Numbered from the stretch's first letter, positions 8,056-16,287 are shown. The stretch is 48,567 nucleotides of DNA from an uncultured Mesorhizobium sp. (GCA_937958475.1 CALFXR010000021.1:1-48567); one strand, 5' to 3'. The notes: generated from the sequence alone by a model not told the origin. Program-made: numbers and translations.

Positions 8056-9261
8056 TCAGGGCGCCGCCTCGGACGTCTCGCTCTCGATGCGCCATCCGTC
8101 CACGCCGTGGACGAGGCCGAGCGTGACCAGCGCGCGGCCGGCGACGGGCGCCGCGCCGACGGCCTTCGGCCGGTAGTCGTAGCGCATCAGGAAGCGCGCC
8201 TCGGCGCGGCTTTCGCCGCGTGCCGCGACGGCGAGGCTTCCCTGTTCGAGCTCCAGCGTCCACGACGACCACTGCGCGAACCAGCCGGCCTTGGCGGCGG
8301 CCGCAGCGTCACGCTCCATGCGCGTGCCGAAGATCGTCGGCGCCGGCGCATAGAGGCCCATCACCATGCCGGCGATGTCGTTCGCGTCGGGGGCGAGGTA
8401 GCGGTTGCGGACGAAATCCTCGACGGCGCCGGCTTCGCCCACCGAGCGCTCCGCCGCGGCGACCTCGACCGCCGGCGGCCTGGCTTCCGCTGCGGGCGCG
8501 GCCGTGCCGTCGGCGACGAATTCGAAGCGTTCGACCAGCGAACCCTGCTCCCAGGGCCGCTGCTGGCCGCCGGTGGCGGCGACGACGTCGCGGCGCACCG
8601 CGATCATGAGATCGTTGATGCTTTGCCCGGGCCGGTCGATGTGGGCGATGAGTGCGGCGGCGAAGGGCGAGTTGCGGCCCGAACCGTCGAGGGCGACCGC
8701 GCCCGGCGCGGTGGAGAAGGCGATGAACGAGCCGCGCGCCGCGTCGAACGGCGCCAGCCCCGACAGCGCGCGGGCCGCGCGGTCGCTGCCCTTTGTCCCG
8801 GCGCGGGCGAAGGGGTTGTTGCGACAGGCGTCGAGGAAGACCAGGCTGGTCTTCGTCTGCTGCTCCATGATGTCGAGCACCTGGTCGATCGGTACGGATT
8901 CCAGCTGCAGCTTGACCGCGCCGTCGAGCCTGGCGTCGACCGGCAGGATGTAGTTGCGCCCGTCGACCTGGACGCCGTGGCCGGCATAGTAGAACAGCCC
9001 GGCGTCGGCGCCGGCCAGCGCGTCGGCGAACGCGCCGATGCGCCGCTCCAGCGCCCGCTTCTCCAGGTCGTGGCCCTCGATGACGGTGAAGCCGAGCCCG
9101 CGCAGTTGCGCCGCGACGTCCTTCGCGTCGTTGACCGGATTGGCGAGCGATGTCGCTTCCTGGTAGGCGCCGTTGCCGATGACCAGGGCGACGCGCCCTT
9201 CCGCCCGCGCCGCGAAGGCGGCGAGAAGGAAGAGAACGATCGCGAGCCAGGGCCTGACCAT
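8056..9261 (-). CDS. Secreted caspase-family (peptidase C14-like) protein
   Basis: 401 residues. Signal peptide MVRPWLAIVLFLLAAFAARA, then a caspase-fold p20-like domain (about 22-245) starting RVALVIGNGAY. The catalytic dyad is visible: His95 in YYAGHG and Cys146 in FLDACRNNPF, so an active cysteine protease is plausible. The segment AFSTAPGAVALDGSGRNSPF is also characteristic. The C-terminal region (about 260-401) is a separate mixed alpha/beta domain. Bacterial caspase homologues are widespread and mostly uncharacterised. No Shine-Dalgarno precedes the ATG at 9261; an in-frame GTG at 9273 is an alternative start. The Cys-rich gene follows on the same strand. Confidence 0.88.
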   Translation of the reverse strand: MVRPWLAIVLFLLAAFAARAEGRVALVIGNGAYQEATSLANPVNDAKDVAAQLRGLGFTVIEGHDLEKRALERRIGAFADALAGADAGLFYYAGHGVQVDGRNYILPVDARLDGAVKLQLESVPIDQVLDIMEQQTKTSLVFLDACRNNPFARAGTKGSDRAARALSGLAPFDAARGSFIAFSTAPGAVALDGSGRNSPFAAALIAHIDRPGQSINDLMIAVRRDVVAATGGQQRPWEQGSLVERFEFVADGTAAPAAEARPPAVEVAAAERSVGEAGAVEDFVRNRYLAPDANDIAGMVMGLYAPAPTIFGTRMERDAAAAAKAGWFAQWSSWTLELEQGSLAVAARGESRAEARFLMRYDYRPKAVGAAPVAGRALVTLGLVHGVDGWRIESETSEAAP

Positions 9262-9585
9262 GGGGGCCGACACTAGCGCGCCGCCGCGCCGAGCGGGAGA
9301 GGGGGGCTCGCAGCGTCGGCATCGCCCGCCCGGGATTTTCTTCCGCCGGAAATTGCGCTACCGGATTCCCATGGTCAGGACGCACTGTACCCCCTGCACG
9401 GCGTTCCCGCGCGACTGACGCGAGGAACCTTTCCCGGACCGGCGCCGGAGCTTTTCGCGCGCCCGCCCGCATCCGGAAATCCCATCGACGAACATTCGGC
9501 CGCCGCCCCGGAACGATCCGGCGCGCGGGCAGGACCGGTGGACGCCGTCCGCCGCCCGCGCAGCGGCCAGGAAAGAGGTGCAACC
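9262..9585. other. Divergent intergenic region between the caspase gene and catB
   Basis: 324 bases without a supported gene, carrying the 5' regions of two divergent genes. I see no convincing sigma-70 boxes or terminator. A weak TTCCG/CGGAA symmetry lies near 9340-9352. Confidence 0.4.
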
Positions 9586-10218
9586 ATGACCAACTATTTC
9601 GCCAGCCCGTTCAAGGGCATCCCGCTCGACGAGCAGGTGACCAACCCCAACATCGTCGTCGGCCGCTACAGCTATTACTCCGGCTGGTACCACGGCCACG
9701 GCTTCGACGACTGCGCGCGCTACCTCGTGCCGGACGCCGGCGCCGACCGGCTGATCGTCGGCGCGTTCTGCTCGATCGGCTCTGGTGCTGCCTTCATCAT
9801 GGCCGGCAACCAGGGCCACCGCGCCGACTGGATCTCGACCTTCCCGTTCTTTTGGGACACGGACACGCCGGAATTTTCCGGCGCCGCCAACGGCTACCTG
9901 CCGGCCGGCGACACGGTGATCGGCAACGACGTGTGGATCGGCGCCGAGGCCATGTTCATGCCCGGCGTCAAGATCGGCCACGGCGCCGTCGTCGGCGCGC
10001 GCGCGGTAGTCACCCGCGACGTCGAGCCCTATGCGGTGGTCGCCGGCAACCCGGCGCGGGAAATCCGAAAACGCTTCAGCGAGGAGCGCATCGCCATGCT
10101 TCTCGAAATGGCCTGGTGGGACTGGCCGGCGGAAACGCTGAAGCAGGCGATGCCGCTCATGACCAGCGGCGATGTCGAGGCGCTTTACGCATGGTGGAAG
10201 GAGAGGGAGGGGCGGTAG
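9586..10218 (+). CDS. catB: Type B (xenobiotic) chloramphenicol O-acetyltransferase
   Basis: 210 residues, the usual CatB length. The sequence follows the family almost end to end: MTNYFASPFKG, NPNIVVGRYSYYSGWYHGH, FCSIGSGAAFIMAGNQGHR, DVWIGAEAMFMPGV, EPYAVVAGNPAR and EMAWWDWP. It is a left-handed beta-helix (hexapeptide-repeat) trimer that transfers acetyl from acetyl-CoA to hydroxyl groups of chloramphenicol-like acceptors. The catalytic His corresponds to H78 in GNQGHR. The ATG at 9586 has AAAGAGGTG about 7 bases upstream. It stands alone, divergent from the caspase gene and convergent with yafQ; no integron, IS or other resistance gene is adjacent. Whether it gives resistance is not shown by sequence. 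Confidence 0.95.
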   Translation: MTNYFASPFKGIPLDEQVTNPNIVVGRYSYYSGWYHGHGFDDCARYLVPDAGADRLIVGAFCSIGSGAAFIMAGNQGHRADWISTFPFFWDTDTPEFSGAANGYLPAGDTVIGNDVWIGAEAMFMPGVKIGHGAVVGARAVVTRDVEPYAVVAGNPAREIRKRFSEERIAMLLEMAWWDWPAETLKQAMPLMTSGDVEALYAWWKEREGR

Positions 10219-10251
10219 GCGCGTCTGTCCCGGAGTGGCCGGCGCCGCCGG

Positions 10252-10566
10252 TCACTCCGAAAACAGCTCGGCATGCGTGCCGGCGCGGACAAAAACGACC
10301 TGGCCCGGCCTGCCGCTGTCGTCGATCTTGTAGGCGAGCAGGAAATCGCCGCCGATGTGGCATTCGCGATGGCCGGCCCAGTCGCCCTTGAGCGGATGGT
10401 CGCGCCATTCCGCGCCGAGCGATCCGTCATTGGCGATAATGAGCAGCATCGCCTCCTTCAGGCGGCGCATGTCGTAGCGGCCGGAGCGCGACAGCCGCTC
10501 CCAGTCCTTGAGGAAGGCTCTCGTGAAGTCCGAGGCGCGCGGCGCGGCCGCGCGCTTGTCAGCCAC
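10252..10566 (-). CDS. yafQ: YafQ-family toxin (mRNA interferase) of a type II TA pair
   Basis: 104-residue RelE/ParE-superfamily toxin of the YafQ branch: DHPLKGDWAGHRECHIGGDF, LLAYK, and GTHAELF at the end. Residues matching known YafQ catalytic positions are H57, H66/H70, D74, H98 and F102; the Trp usual after the Asp is Phe here. YafQ cleaves ribosome-bound mRNA. It starts with GTG at 10566, and GTGGCTGA is shared with the end of the antitoxin gene (8-base overlap), so translation is coupled. Toxicity is inferred. Confidence 0.9.
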   Translation of the reverse strand: MADKRAAAPRASDFTRAFLKDWERLSRSGRYDMRRLKEAMLLIIANDGSLGAEWRDHPLKGDWAGHRECHIGGDFLLAYKIDDSGRPGQVVFVRAGTHAELFSE

Positions 10567-10834
10567 CGGCCTTGTCGAGGTCGGCGATCAGCGCGTCGGC
10601 GTCGGCAAAACGCGCGCCGCGGCGTCCTGCGATCTCGTCCGCCTCAGCCATCGCGGCGCGCGTCGCCGCGTTGGGCACCTTGAGTTCGAGCGGGAAAGCC
10701 TGGTCGGCGACGACGCGCTTGAGGAAGAGGCGCACGGCGTCGGACACAGAAAGCCCCATCGCCTCCAGCGCTGCGGTCGCCTGTTCTTTGGTGTCGTCCT
10801 CGATGCGGACGTGAAGCGTGGACGTGCGGGCCAT
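10559..10834 (-). CDS. relB: RelB/DinJ-family antitoxin
   Basis: 91 residues. N-terminal ribbon-helix-helix: ARTSTLHVRIEDDTKEQA, then LEAMGLSVSDAVRLFLKRVV, the RelB/DinJ signature. The C-terminal tail (AMAEADEIAGRR) would wrap and neutralise YafQ. The RHH dimer should also bind the palindrome just upstream (10859-10878) and repress the operon. The ATG at 10834 has CAGGAG 8 bases upstream; a longer in-frame ORF would run into the operator and is rejected. Confidence 0.92.
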   Translation of the reverse strand: MARTSTLHVRIEDDTKEQATAALEAMGLSVSDAVRLFLKRVVADQAFPLELKVPNAATRAAMAEADEIAGRRGARFADADALIADLDKAGG

Positions 10835-10858
10835 GCGGGTCTCCTGACAACGGCAATA

Positions 10859-10878
10859 TGTATCACGTTTGTGATACA
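10859..10878. promoter_or_regulatory. Operator palindrome of the relB-yafQ module
   Basis: TGTATCAC-GTTT-GTGATACA, a perfect 8-bp inverted repeat with a 4-base spacer, centred about 35 bases upstream of the relB ATG. This is the expected place and shape for RHH antitoxin binding. Confidence 0.75.
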
Positions 10879-10899
10879 TTCAAGGATGGCCGGTCCCGC

Positions 10900-11796
10900 T
10901 CACTGCTTGAAGCGGTTGTCGCGGTGCCATTCGAGGAAGCGCGGATGCGGGCGCTGAGAGAGGCGCTGCGGCGCCAGCGCCTTGCCGGTCCGGTTGAACA
11001 TCCCTCGCACGCCTTCCTGGTCGTTGACATGGCGCGAGACGAGGATGTCGAGTTCGTCGGAAAGGCCGATCAGCCCGCGGTCGAACATCCAGTGCATGGT
11101 GCCGGAAAGCGCGATGCCGTTGGTCAGTATGTCCGGCCCGTTCGCCTCGACCGGACGGATGTGCGCCGCCTCGACCTCGGCGCGACCGCCGCCGTTGATC
11201 AGCTTCAGCCCGGTGATCGCGCAGCGCTGGTCGTAGGCGTGAAGCACGATGCGCCGGAAGACGCGGTCACGCACGAGGCGCGAGGTCAGCTGGCTGACGC
11301 GCTCGCGCTCCTGCTCGTAAACGAACGGCGCCTGCTCCTCGTCCAGTTCGCGTCGCGAGATGTCGCCGACGCGCGGCAGCAACGTCTCGGGCTCCTCTAG
11401 CCCGGCCGTCACGATGCGGTGGAAGTCGGCGGGCGAGAGCGGGCGGACGGCCGATTGGGCACGCCCGGAAAGGCGGCCCTCCTCATTGAGGACGCCACGC
11501 TCGAGAATGCCCGCCGGCCCGTTGAAGGGAACCGGGTTGGCGAAGTCGAGATAGCTGCCCGGTTCGATGACAGCGATGTACATGCCGCGCGTGCCCGGAT
11601 CAGGAATGACCTGTTGCACCTTGGCGACGGCGAAATAGCCGCGCGTCTCGCGCACCTTCGACGGCTCCAGATAGACGATCCAGCCGCCGACGCAGGCCTG
11701 GATGCGGCGGAGATATTGCGGCGGGAACTGGTAACGCTCCGCCGGGCTGTCGTCGTAGATGGAATCCGAGCGGTGGAGGAAGACGGCGAAGGACAT
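10900..11796 (-). CDS. HNH endonuclease family protein
   Basis: 298 residues. The N-terminal half (1-130) is an unnamed mixed domain beginning MSFAVFLHRSDSIYDD. The C-terminal half holds an HNH nuclease fold at about 190-245: C192 (QRCAITG), H212 (EAAHIRPV), N226 (LTNGIALSG) and H235 (MHWMFDRG). This arrangement resembles restriction-type HNH proteins common in rhizobia that cleave DNA in a metal-dependent way. No methyltransferase gene is nearby. The start at 11796 has AGAGGCA upstream; a longer in-frame ORF adds an unlikely basic tail. It lies 58 bases downstream of the DUF2200 gene on the same strand. Confidence 0.85.
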   Translation of the reverse strand: MSFAVFLHRSDSIYDDSPAERYQFPPQYLRRIQACVGGWIVYLEPSKVRETRGYFAVAKVQQVIPDPGTRGMYIAVIEPGSYLDFANPVPFNGPAGILERGVLNEEGRLSGRAQSAVRPLSPADFHRIVTAGLEEPETLLPRVGDISRRELDEEQAPFVYEQERERVSQLTSRLVRDRVFRRIVLHAYDQRCAITGLKLINGGGRAEVEAAHIRPVEANGPDILTNGIALSGTMHWMFDRGLIGLSDELDILVSRHVNDQEGVRGMFNRTGKALAPQRLSQRPHPRFLEWHRDNRFKQ

Positions 11797-11854
11797 GTGT
11801 GCCTCTATAGCGCTTCGGGCCGTCGCCGTCTTGAGGCGCTCCGAGCGGGAATAC

Positions 11855-12208
11855 TTACCCCACCCGCAATATCTTCTCCATCTTCCGGCCCTTCGCCAGC
11901 TCATCCACCAGCCTATCCATGATGCGGATCTCGCGCATCAGCGGCTCCTCGATTTCCTCGACGCGCACGCCGCAGATCAGGCCCGTCACCAGCATGCGCG
12001 ACGGATTGAGGGCAGGGGCGTTGGCGAAGAAGGCCTCGAAGTCCGTCTTGTCGGAGAGAATCCGCTCGAGGTCGGCCGCGCCGTAGCCCGTGTGCCAGGA
12101 AATGATCCGGTCGAGCTCGGCCTTCGTGCGGCCCTTCTTCTCCGCCTTGGCGACGTAGTGCGGATAGACGCTGGCGAAGCTCATCGAATAGATGCGGTGT
12201 CCGGCCAT
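11855..12208 (-). CDS. DUF2200 family protein
   Basis: 117 residues, the usual length. Family features are HRIYSMSFASVYPHYVAKAE at the start, ISWHTGYG, LICGVRVEEIEEPLMREIR and LVDELAKGRKMEKILR. It is a soluble, helix-rich protein of unknown function. The ATG at 12208 has GGAGGAG about 6 bases upstream. It precedes the HNH gene and may be cotranscribed with it. Confidence 0.85.
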   Translation of the reverse strand: MAGHRIYSMSFASVYPHYVAKAEKKGRTKAELDRIISWHTGYGAADLERILSDKTDFEAFFANAPALNPSRMLVTGLICGVRVEEIEEPLMREIRIMDRLVDELAKGRKMEKILRVG

Positions 12209-12393
12209 TTGGCTCCTCCGTCGTTTCGACGCGATCCGGCAGTATTGAAGATATGCCGGGTCGCGTCTCCTTCGATAGGCTGCCGTCGACGGGCACAAGA
12301 ATTCGCCCCGTTCGCAGGCGGAACCGCCGAAGGGCGTTGGCATTCTTCGAAAACAGGCTTCTCTTCGAGCCGACGGAACGGAGGAGGACGCAA

Positions 12394-13050
12394 GTGAGCG
12401 ACGGCTTGATCATCTGGACCTATGACTGGGTGCCTCAGGGGCCGCGAGGCTTCGTCCGCGACCTGCGCCTGCGCTGGGCCTGCGAGGAAGGCGGCCTCGC
12501 CTACACGGTCCGCACGGTTCCCTTCGAAGGGCGCGGCCGGGAGCACCTGGCGCGCCAGCCCTTCGGCCAGGTGCCGTTCCTGGACGACGACGGGATCCGT
12601 CTGTTCGAGAGCGGCGCCTGCCTCCTGCACCTGGGAAGCAGGTCCGAGCGGCTCATGCCACGCGACCCTCAAGGCCATGCCGAGACGCTCGAATGGGTCG
12701 TCGCCGCGCTCAATTCGATGGAGATGGTTTCCGTGCCGTGGTGGTTCATCGGCCTGTCCGGAACGGCGGAGAACCCGCTCGAAGGCTGGATGATGTCGCG
12801 GCTGAAGCGTCTCGAAGCCGCGATCGAGGGGCGCGAATGGCTCGCCGCAGGGCGCTTCACGATCGCCGACATCCTGATGGCCGACGTCCTGCGCGTCCCC
12901 AAGGTACGCGCAGCCTGCCCGCCGGTGCTGCAGGCCTATGTGGAGCGCGTCACGTCACGGCCGGCTTTCCGCAAGGCCCACGCCGATCAGATGACGCATT
13001 TCGCCGCCGCCGACGAGCGACGCGCCGCCGCCCGGGGTCCGGGGGAATGA
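12394..13050 (+). CDS. Glutathione S-transferase family protein
   Basis: 218 residues. Thioredoxin-like N-terminal domain (about 1-85) with RLRWACEEGGLAY, the cis-Pro segment GQVPFLDDDGIRLFESGA, and a helical C-terminal domain with the FTIADILMADVLR motif near residue 155-165 (N-capping Asp present). It likely binds glutathione; the substrate is unknown. The GTG at 12394 follows GGAGGAGG at ideal spacing and is chosen over a longer ORF reaching 12253. It is convergent with mccB. Confidence 0.88.
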   Translation: MSDGLIIWTYDWVPQGPRGFVRDLRLRWACEEGGLAYTVRTVPFEGRGREHLARQPFGQVPFLDDDGIRLFESGACLLHLGSRSERLMPRDPQGHAETLEWVVAALNSMEMVSVPWWFIGLSGTAENPLEGWMMSRLKRLEAAIEGREWLAAGRFTIADILMADVLRVPKVRAACPPVLQAYVERVTSRPAFRKAHADQMTHFAAADERRAAARGPGE

Positions 13051-13074
13051 CGCCGCGGCCCGTGCTGCGTCCCG

Positions 13075-14682
13075 CTACATCCTGAACACGCCGACCTTCG
13101 TTTCCCCGATCTCGGCATTGAGAGCCGCCGAAAGCGATAGCGCCAGCACTTCGCGGCTCCGTGCCGGATCGATGATGCCGTCGTCCCACAGCCTGGCGGA
13201 CGAATAGAGCGGGTGGCCTTCCTTCTCGTATTTCTCCAGGATCGGCGCGCGGAAGGCGGCCTCCTCCTCCTTCGACCAGGTCCCGCCCTTGCGCTCGATG
13301 CCCTCGCGCTTGACCATGGCGAGCACGGTCGCGGCCTGCTCGCCGCCCATCACCGAGATGCGCGCATTGGGCCACATCCACAGGAAGCGCGGCGAGTAGG
13401 CGCGGCCGCACATGCCGTAATTGCCGGCGCCGAACGAGCCGCCGATGATCATCGTCACCTTCGGCACGCGCGCGGTGGCCACCGCCGTCACCAGCTTCGC
13501 GCCGTCGCGGGCGATGCCGCCGGCCTCGTATTTGCGGCCGACCATGAAGCCGGTGATGTTCTGCAGGAAGACCAGCGGGATCTTGCGCTGCGTGCACAGC
13601 TCGATGAAATGCGCGCCCTTCAGCGCGCTTTCGGAAAAGAGCACGCCGTTGTTGGCGAGGATGCCGACCGGCATGCCGTGGATATGGGCGAGGCCGGTGA
13701 CCAGGGTGGTGCCGTAGTTCTGCTTGAACTCGTCGAAGTCGGAGCCGTCGACGATGCGGGCGATCACCTCGCGCACGTCGTAGGGCTGGCGCAAATCCGC
13801 CGGGATGACGCCGTAGATCTCGTCCGGTGAATGAAGTGGCGGGACAGGATCGCGAAGGTCGAGGCCTATCGTCTTCTTTCGATTCAGGTTCCGGACGATG
13901 CGGCGGGTGATGGCGAGCGCGTGCTCGTCGTCCAGCGCATAGTGGTCGGCGACGCCCGAAAGCCGCGTGTGCACGTCGGCGCCGCCGAGGTCTTCCGCCG
14001 TCACGTCCTCGCCGGTGGCGGCCTTCACCAGCGGCGGCCCGCCGAGGAAGATCGTCGCCTGCTTCCTGACCATGATCGTCTCGTCCGACATCGCCGGCAC
14101 GTAGGCGCCGCCCGCCGTGCACGAGCCCATGACGCAGGCGATCTGCGGGATGCCGGCGGCGGAGAGGTTCGCCTGGTTGTAGAAGATGCGGCCGAAATGC
14201 TCGCGGTCGGGAAACACCTCGTCCTGGTTGGGCAGGTTGGCGCCGCCGGAATCGACCAGGTAGACGCAAGGCAAATTGTTCTCCAGCGCGATCTCCTGGG
14301 CGCGCAGGTGCTTCTTCACGGTCAGCGGATAGTAGGTGCCGCCCTTCACGGTGGCGTCGTTGACCACCACCATCACCTCCTTGCCCTCGACGCGGCCGAT
14401 GCCCGCGATCATGCCGGCCGAGGCAATGTCGCCGCCGTAGAGCCCCCAGGCGGCGAACTGGCCGATCTCGAGGAAGGGCGAGCCGAGGTCGAGCAGCTGC
14501 GCCAGCCGATCGCGCGGCAGAAGCTTGCCGCGCGACACGTGGCGCTCGCGCGCTTCCTCGGGACCGCCCTGCTCGACGATCCTTGCCTTGGCGGAAATCT
14601 CGTCGACCAGCGCCCTCATGCGCTCGGCATTGGTGCGGAAGGCGTCGGTGGCGGTGGAGATGTTGGACTGAAGGATGGGCAT
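13075..14682 (-). CDS. mccB: Methylcrotonyl-CoA carboxylase beta (carboxyltransferase) subunit
   Basis: 535 residues, the normal MccB length. It transfers the carboxyl group from biotin on MccA to 3-methylcrotonyl-CoA. Two crotonase-like carboxyltransferase domains are visible: N-terminal with RGKLLPRDRLAQLLD, PCVYLVDSGGANLPNQDEVF and MGSCTAGGAYVPAMSDE, and C-terminal with FLQNITGFMVGRKYEAGGIA, GGSFGAGNYGMCGRAY and WPNARISVMGGEQAA. The ATG at 14682 begins MPILQSN; the ribosome site is weak (GAGCTGG). It is separated from isovaleryl-CoA dehydrogenase by the HicAB and VapBC modules and from mccA by about 6.4 kb of accessory genes. Confidence 0.95.
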   Translation of the reverse strand: MPILQSNISTATDAFRTNAERMRALVDEISAKARIVEQGGPEEARERHVSRGKLLPRDRLAQLLDLGSPFLEIGQFAAWGLYGGDIASAGMIAGIGRVEGKEVMVVVNDATVKGGTYYPLTVKKHLRAQEIALENNLPCVYLVDSGGANLPNQDEVFPDREHFGRIFYNQANLSAAGIPQIACVMGSCTAGGAYVPAMSDETIMVRKQATIFLGGPPLVKAATGEDVTAEDLGGADVHTRLSGVADHYALDDEHALAITRRIVRNLNRKKTIGLDLRDPVPPLHSPDEIYGVIPADLRQPYDVREVIARIVDGSDFDEFKQNYGTTLVTGLAHIHGMPVGILANNGVLFSESALKGAHFIELCTQRKIPLVFLQNITGFMVGRKYEAGGIARDGAKLVTAVATARVPKVTMIIGGSFGAGNYGMCGRAYSPRFLWMWPNARISVMGGEQAATVLAMVKREGIERKGGTWSKEEEAAFRAPILEKYEKEGHPLYSSARLWDDGIIDPARSREVLALSLSAALNAEIGETKVGVFRM

Positions 14683-14696
14683 TGACCAGCTCGTTC

Positions 14697-14717
14697 TGAT
14701 ATTATATTTTGATATCA
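14697..14717. promoter_or_regulatory. AT-rich inverted repeat and -10 box upstream of mccB
   Basis: TGATAT (14697-14702) and ATATCA (14712-14717) form an inverted repeat. On the minus strand TATAAT lies at 14706-14701 within it, 19 bases before the mccB ATG. No clear -35 is seen. An operator for the TetR at 17498-18106 is one possibility, but the half-sites differ from those at that gene's own promoter. Confidence 0.4.
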
Positions 14718-14795
14718 CTTTCGATCAGCCGCGCATGAGGTGCAGCGATCCCGAGGCAGAAGCGGCCGCGGCCGTGTCTGCTTCAGAAGGCTAAC

Positions 14796-15050
14796 ATGCG
14801 CGGAAGGCATTCAGCCACGCTTGAGGCGATATTCTCCGATCCCGTCAGCGGATCGATCAAATGGCGGGACATAGAGGCTATGTTCGTCGCTCTCGGCGCG
14901 GACGTGATCGAGTGGCGCGGCTCGCGTGTCCTGGTGGTGTTCGGGGAAAATCGGGCGGTGTTCCACCGGCCGCATCCCAGCCCGGACACCGACAAGGGTG
15001 CGGTCAAGGCGGTGCGTCGGTTCGTGACGGAGGCAGGTATCAAGCCATGA
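14796..15050 (+). CDS. hicA: HicA-family toxin
   Basis: 84 residues with the HicA dsRBD-like fold signature: SGSIKWRDIEAMFVALGADV, then GSRVLVVFGENRAVFHRPHP (catalytic-type His in the FHRPHP segment) and SPDTDKGAVKAVRRF. HicA toxins are mRNA-binding ribonucleases. The gene overlaps hicB by four bases (ATGA), so the two are coupled. Here the toxin comes first, as is usual for hicAB. Confidence 0.88.
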   Translation: MRGRHSATLEAIFSDPVSGSIKWRDIEAMFVALGADVIEWRGSRVLVVFGENRAVFHRPHPSPDTDKGAVKAVRRFVTEAGIKP

Positions 15051-15415
15051 ATCCTTACAAGGGCTATGTCGCCGAGATCTGGTACGAGGAGGACGACCGG
15101 GCTTTCCACGGGCTCGTCGAGGGGGTTCGCGACACGATCCATTTCAGCGGTACCTCGCCGGACGAGTTGTCGCAGGCCTTCCACGACAGCGTCGACGACT
15201 ACCTCGATTTCTGCCGGGAGCGCGGGATCGAGCCGCAGAAGCCCTATTCCGGCAAGCTCGCCCTGCGCACCACGCCCGAGATTCACGCCCTGCTCGGCAA
15301 GGCCGCGTCGATGGACGGAAAGTCGGTCAACCAGTGGGTGTCGGACACGCTGGCGGACGCCGCGCACCGACGCGTCGCCGACGGCGCGACGAAGGTCCGC
15401 ACACGTACCTCTTGA
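15047..15415 (+). CDS. hicB: HicB-family antitoxin
   Basis: 122 residues. The N-terminal degenerate RNase-H-like HicB domain (about 1-70: YKGYVAEIWYEEDDRAFHG, SPDELSQAFHDSVDDYLDFC) is followed by a C-terminal ribbon-helix-helix (LRTTPEIHALLGKAA...SVNQWVSDTLADA) for DNA binding and autoregulation. The ATG at 15047 lies in the 4-base overlap with hicA. The pair sits between mccB and the VapBC genes. Confidence 0.88.
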   Translation: MNPYKGYVAEIWYEEDDRAFHGLVEGVRDTIHFSGTSPDELSQAFHDSVDDYLDFCRERGIEPQKPYSGKLALRTTPEIHALLGKAASMDGKSVNQWVSDTLADAAHRRVADGATKVRTRTS

Positions 15416-15500
15416 GAGCGTCCACGCCGAGGACCGTCCGCGGCCGGCGATCCGGTGACGGCAGGGCAGGGCGATCGTCGTCGGGTTCGGCATCGTCCTC

Positions 15501-15884
15501 CTAGCGGATGAGTTCGATCGGGCAGGGCAGATCGAGCGTCGCCCAGATGCGGTCGGCGGTGACGACCGTTGCCTTGCGGGCGATGGCCGTCGCGAGGCAG
15601 GCGCGGTCGGCGAATGAGAGGCCGGCCCGCTTGGTGGAAGGACGCAGGCCCGCGGCGCGAACCGCCAGGGCCTGGTCGAAATCGACGAAGCGGACGTCCT
15701 GGGAGACGAGCAGTTCCTGCATGAGATCGAGCGGGATGCCCTTCTCGACGCCGCGCATGAACGCTTCGCTGGCGTTCACCGTCGACATCGCCGCCCCGCG
15801 CAGGCGCTCGCTCGCCCGGTCGGCGCCGAGTTCGTCGCGCACGATGGCGAGAAAGGCGGACGCATCGATGACGTAGTCGGTCAT
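15501..15884 (-). CDS. vapC: VapC-like PIN-domain toxin
   Basis: 127 residues of PIN-domain ribonuclease. Acidic metal-binding residues are visible: D5/D7 region in YVIDASAFLAI, E40 in NASEAFMRG, and D near LSFADRACLATA and VVTADRIWATL. It would cleave tRNA or rRNA when free of its antitoxin. It starts inside the end of vapB (ATGA overlap at 15881-15884), so translation is coupled. An ORF continuing further upstream in this frame is a shadow of vapB. Confidence 0.88.
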   Translation of the reverse strand: MTDYVIDASAFLAIVRDELGADRASERLRGAAMSTVNASEAFMRGVEKGIPLDLMQELLVSQDVRFVDFDQALAVRAAGLRPSTKRAGLSFADRACLATAIARKATVVTADRIWATLDLPCPIELIR

Positions 15885-16264
15885 TCGTCGTTGCCCGTCG
15901 TACCGAGCGCGCGCCCTTCGCGGGCGAGGCGTTCGTAGCGCTCGTCCTCCCGCCGCGCCTCCTCCCGGCGCTCGGCGATCAGTTCGTCGACGACGCTCTC
16001 GCCGGGGTGTTCCGCCTTCCATTTGCGCGCGAAGGCCTGGACGCGCTTCAGCGCCACGGCCGGCGAGACGATGCGGAACTCGCCGTCGACGACATGCGCC
16101 ACGACGGTCTCGCCCGGTTTCACCATCATCGCCGCGCGCATCTCGGCCGGGATGACGATGCGGCCGGCGCTGTCGATCTTGAGCCGGGCATGGTCGACCG
16201 ACGCGAGACCCGCCGGCTCGGCTTCGAACTTCGCCGGCTCTTCGGAAAATCCGCGTTGCGACAT
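15881..16264 (-). CDS. vapB: AbrB/MazE-type (VapB-like) antitoxin
   Basis: 127 residues. The SpoVT/AbrB swapped-hairpin DNA-binding domain lies at about 26-70: ARLKIDSAGRIVIPAEMRAA, then KPGETVVAHVVDGEFRIV. A long acidic/basic helical tail (VVDELIAERREEARREDERY) should bind the PIN toxin. The ATG at 16264 has GGAGGTGAA upstream. Repeated TGCCAT half-sites just upstream (16288-16329) are plausible operators. Confidence 0.87.
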   Translation of the reverse strand: MSQRGFSEEPAKFEAEPAGLASVDHARLKIDSAGRIVIPAEMRAAMMVKPGETVVAHVVDGEFRIVSPAVALKRVQAFARKWKAEHPGESVVDELIAERREEARREDERYERLAREGRALGTTGNDE

Positions 16265-16287
16265 GGTTCACCTCCAGCCACGCATCA

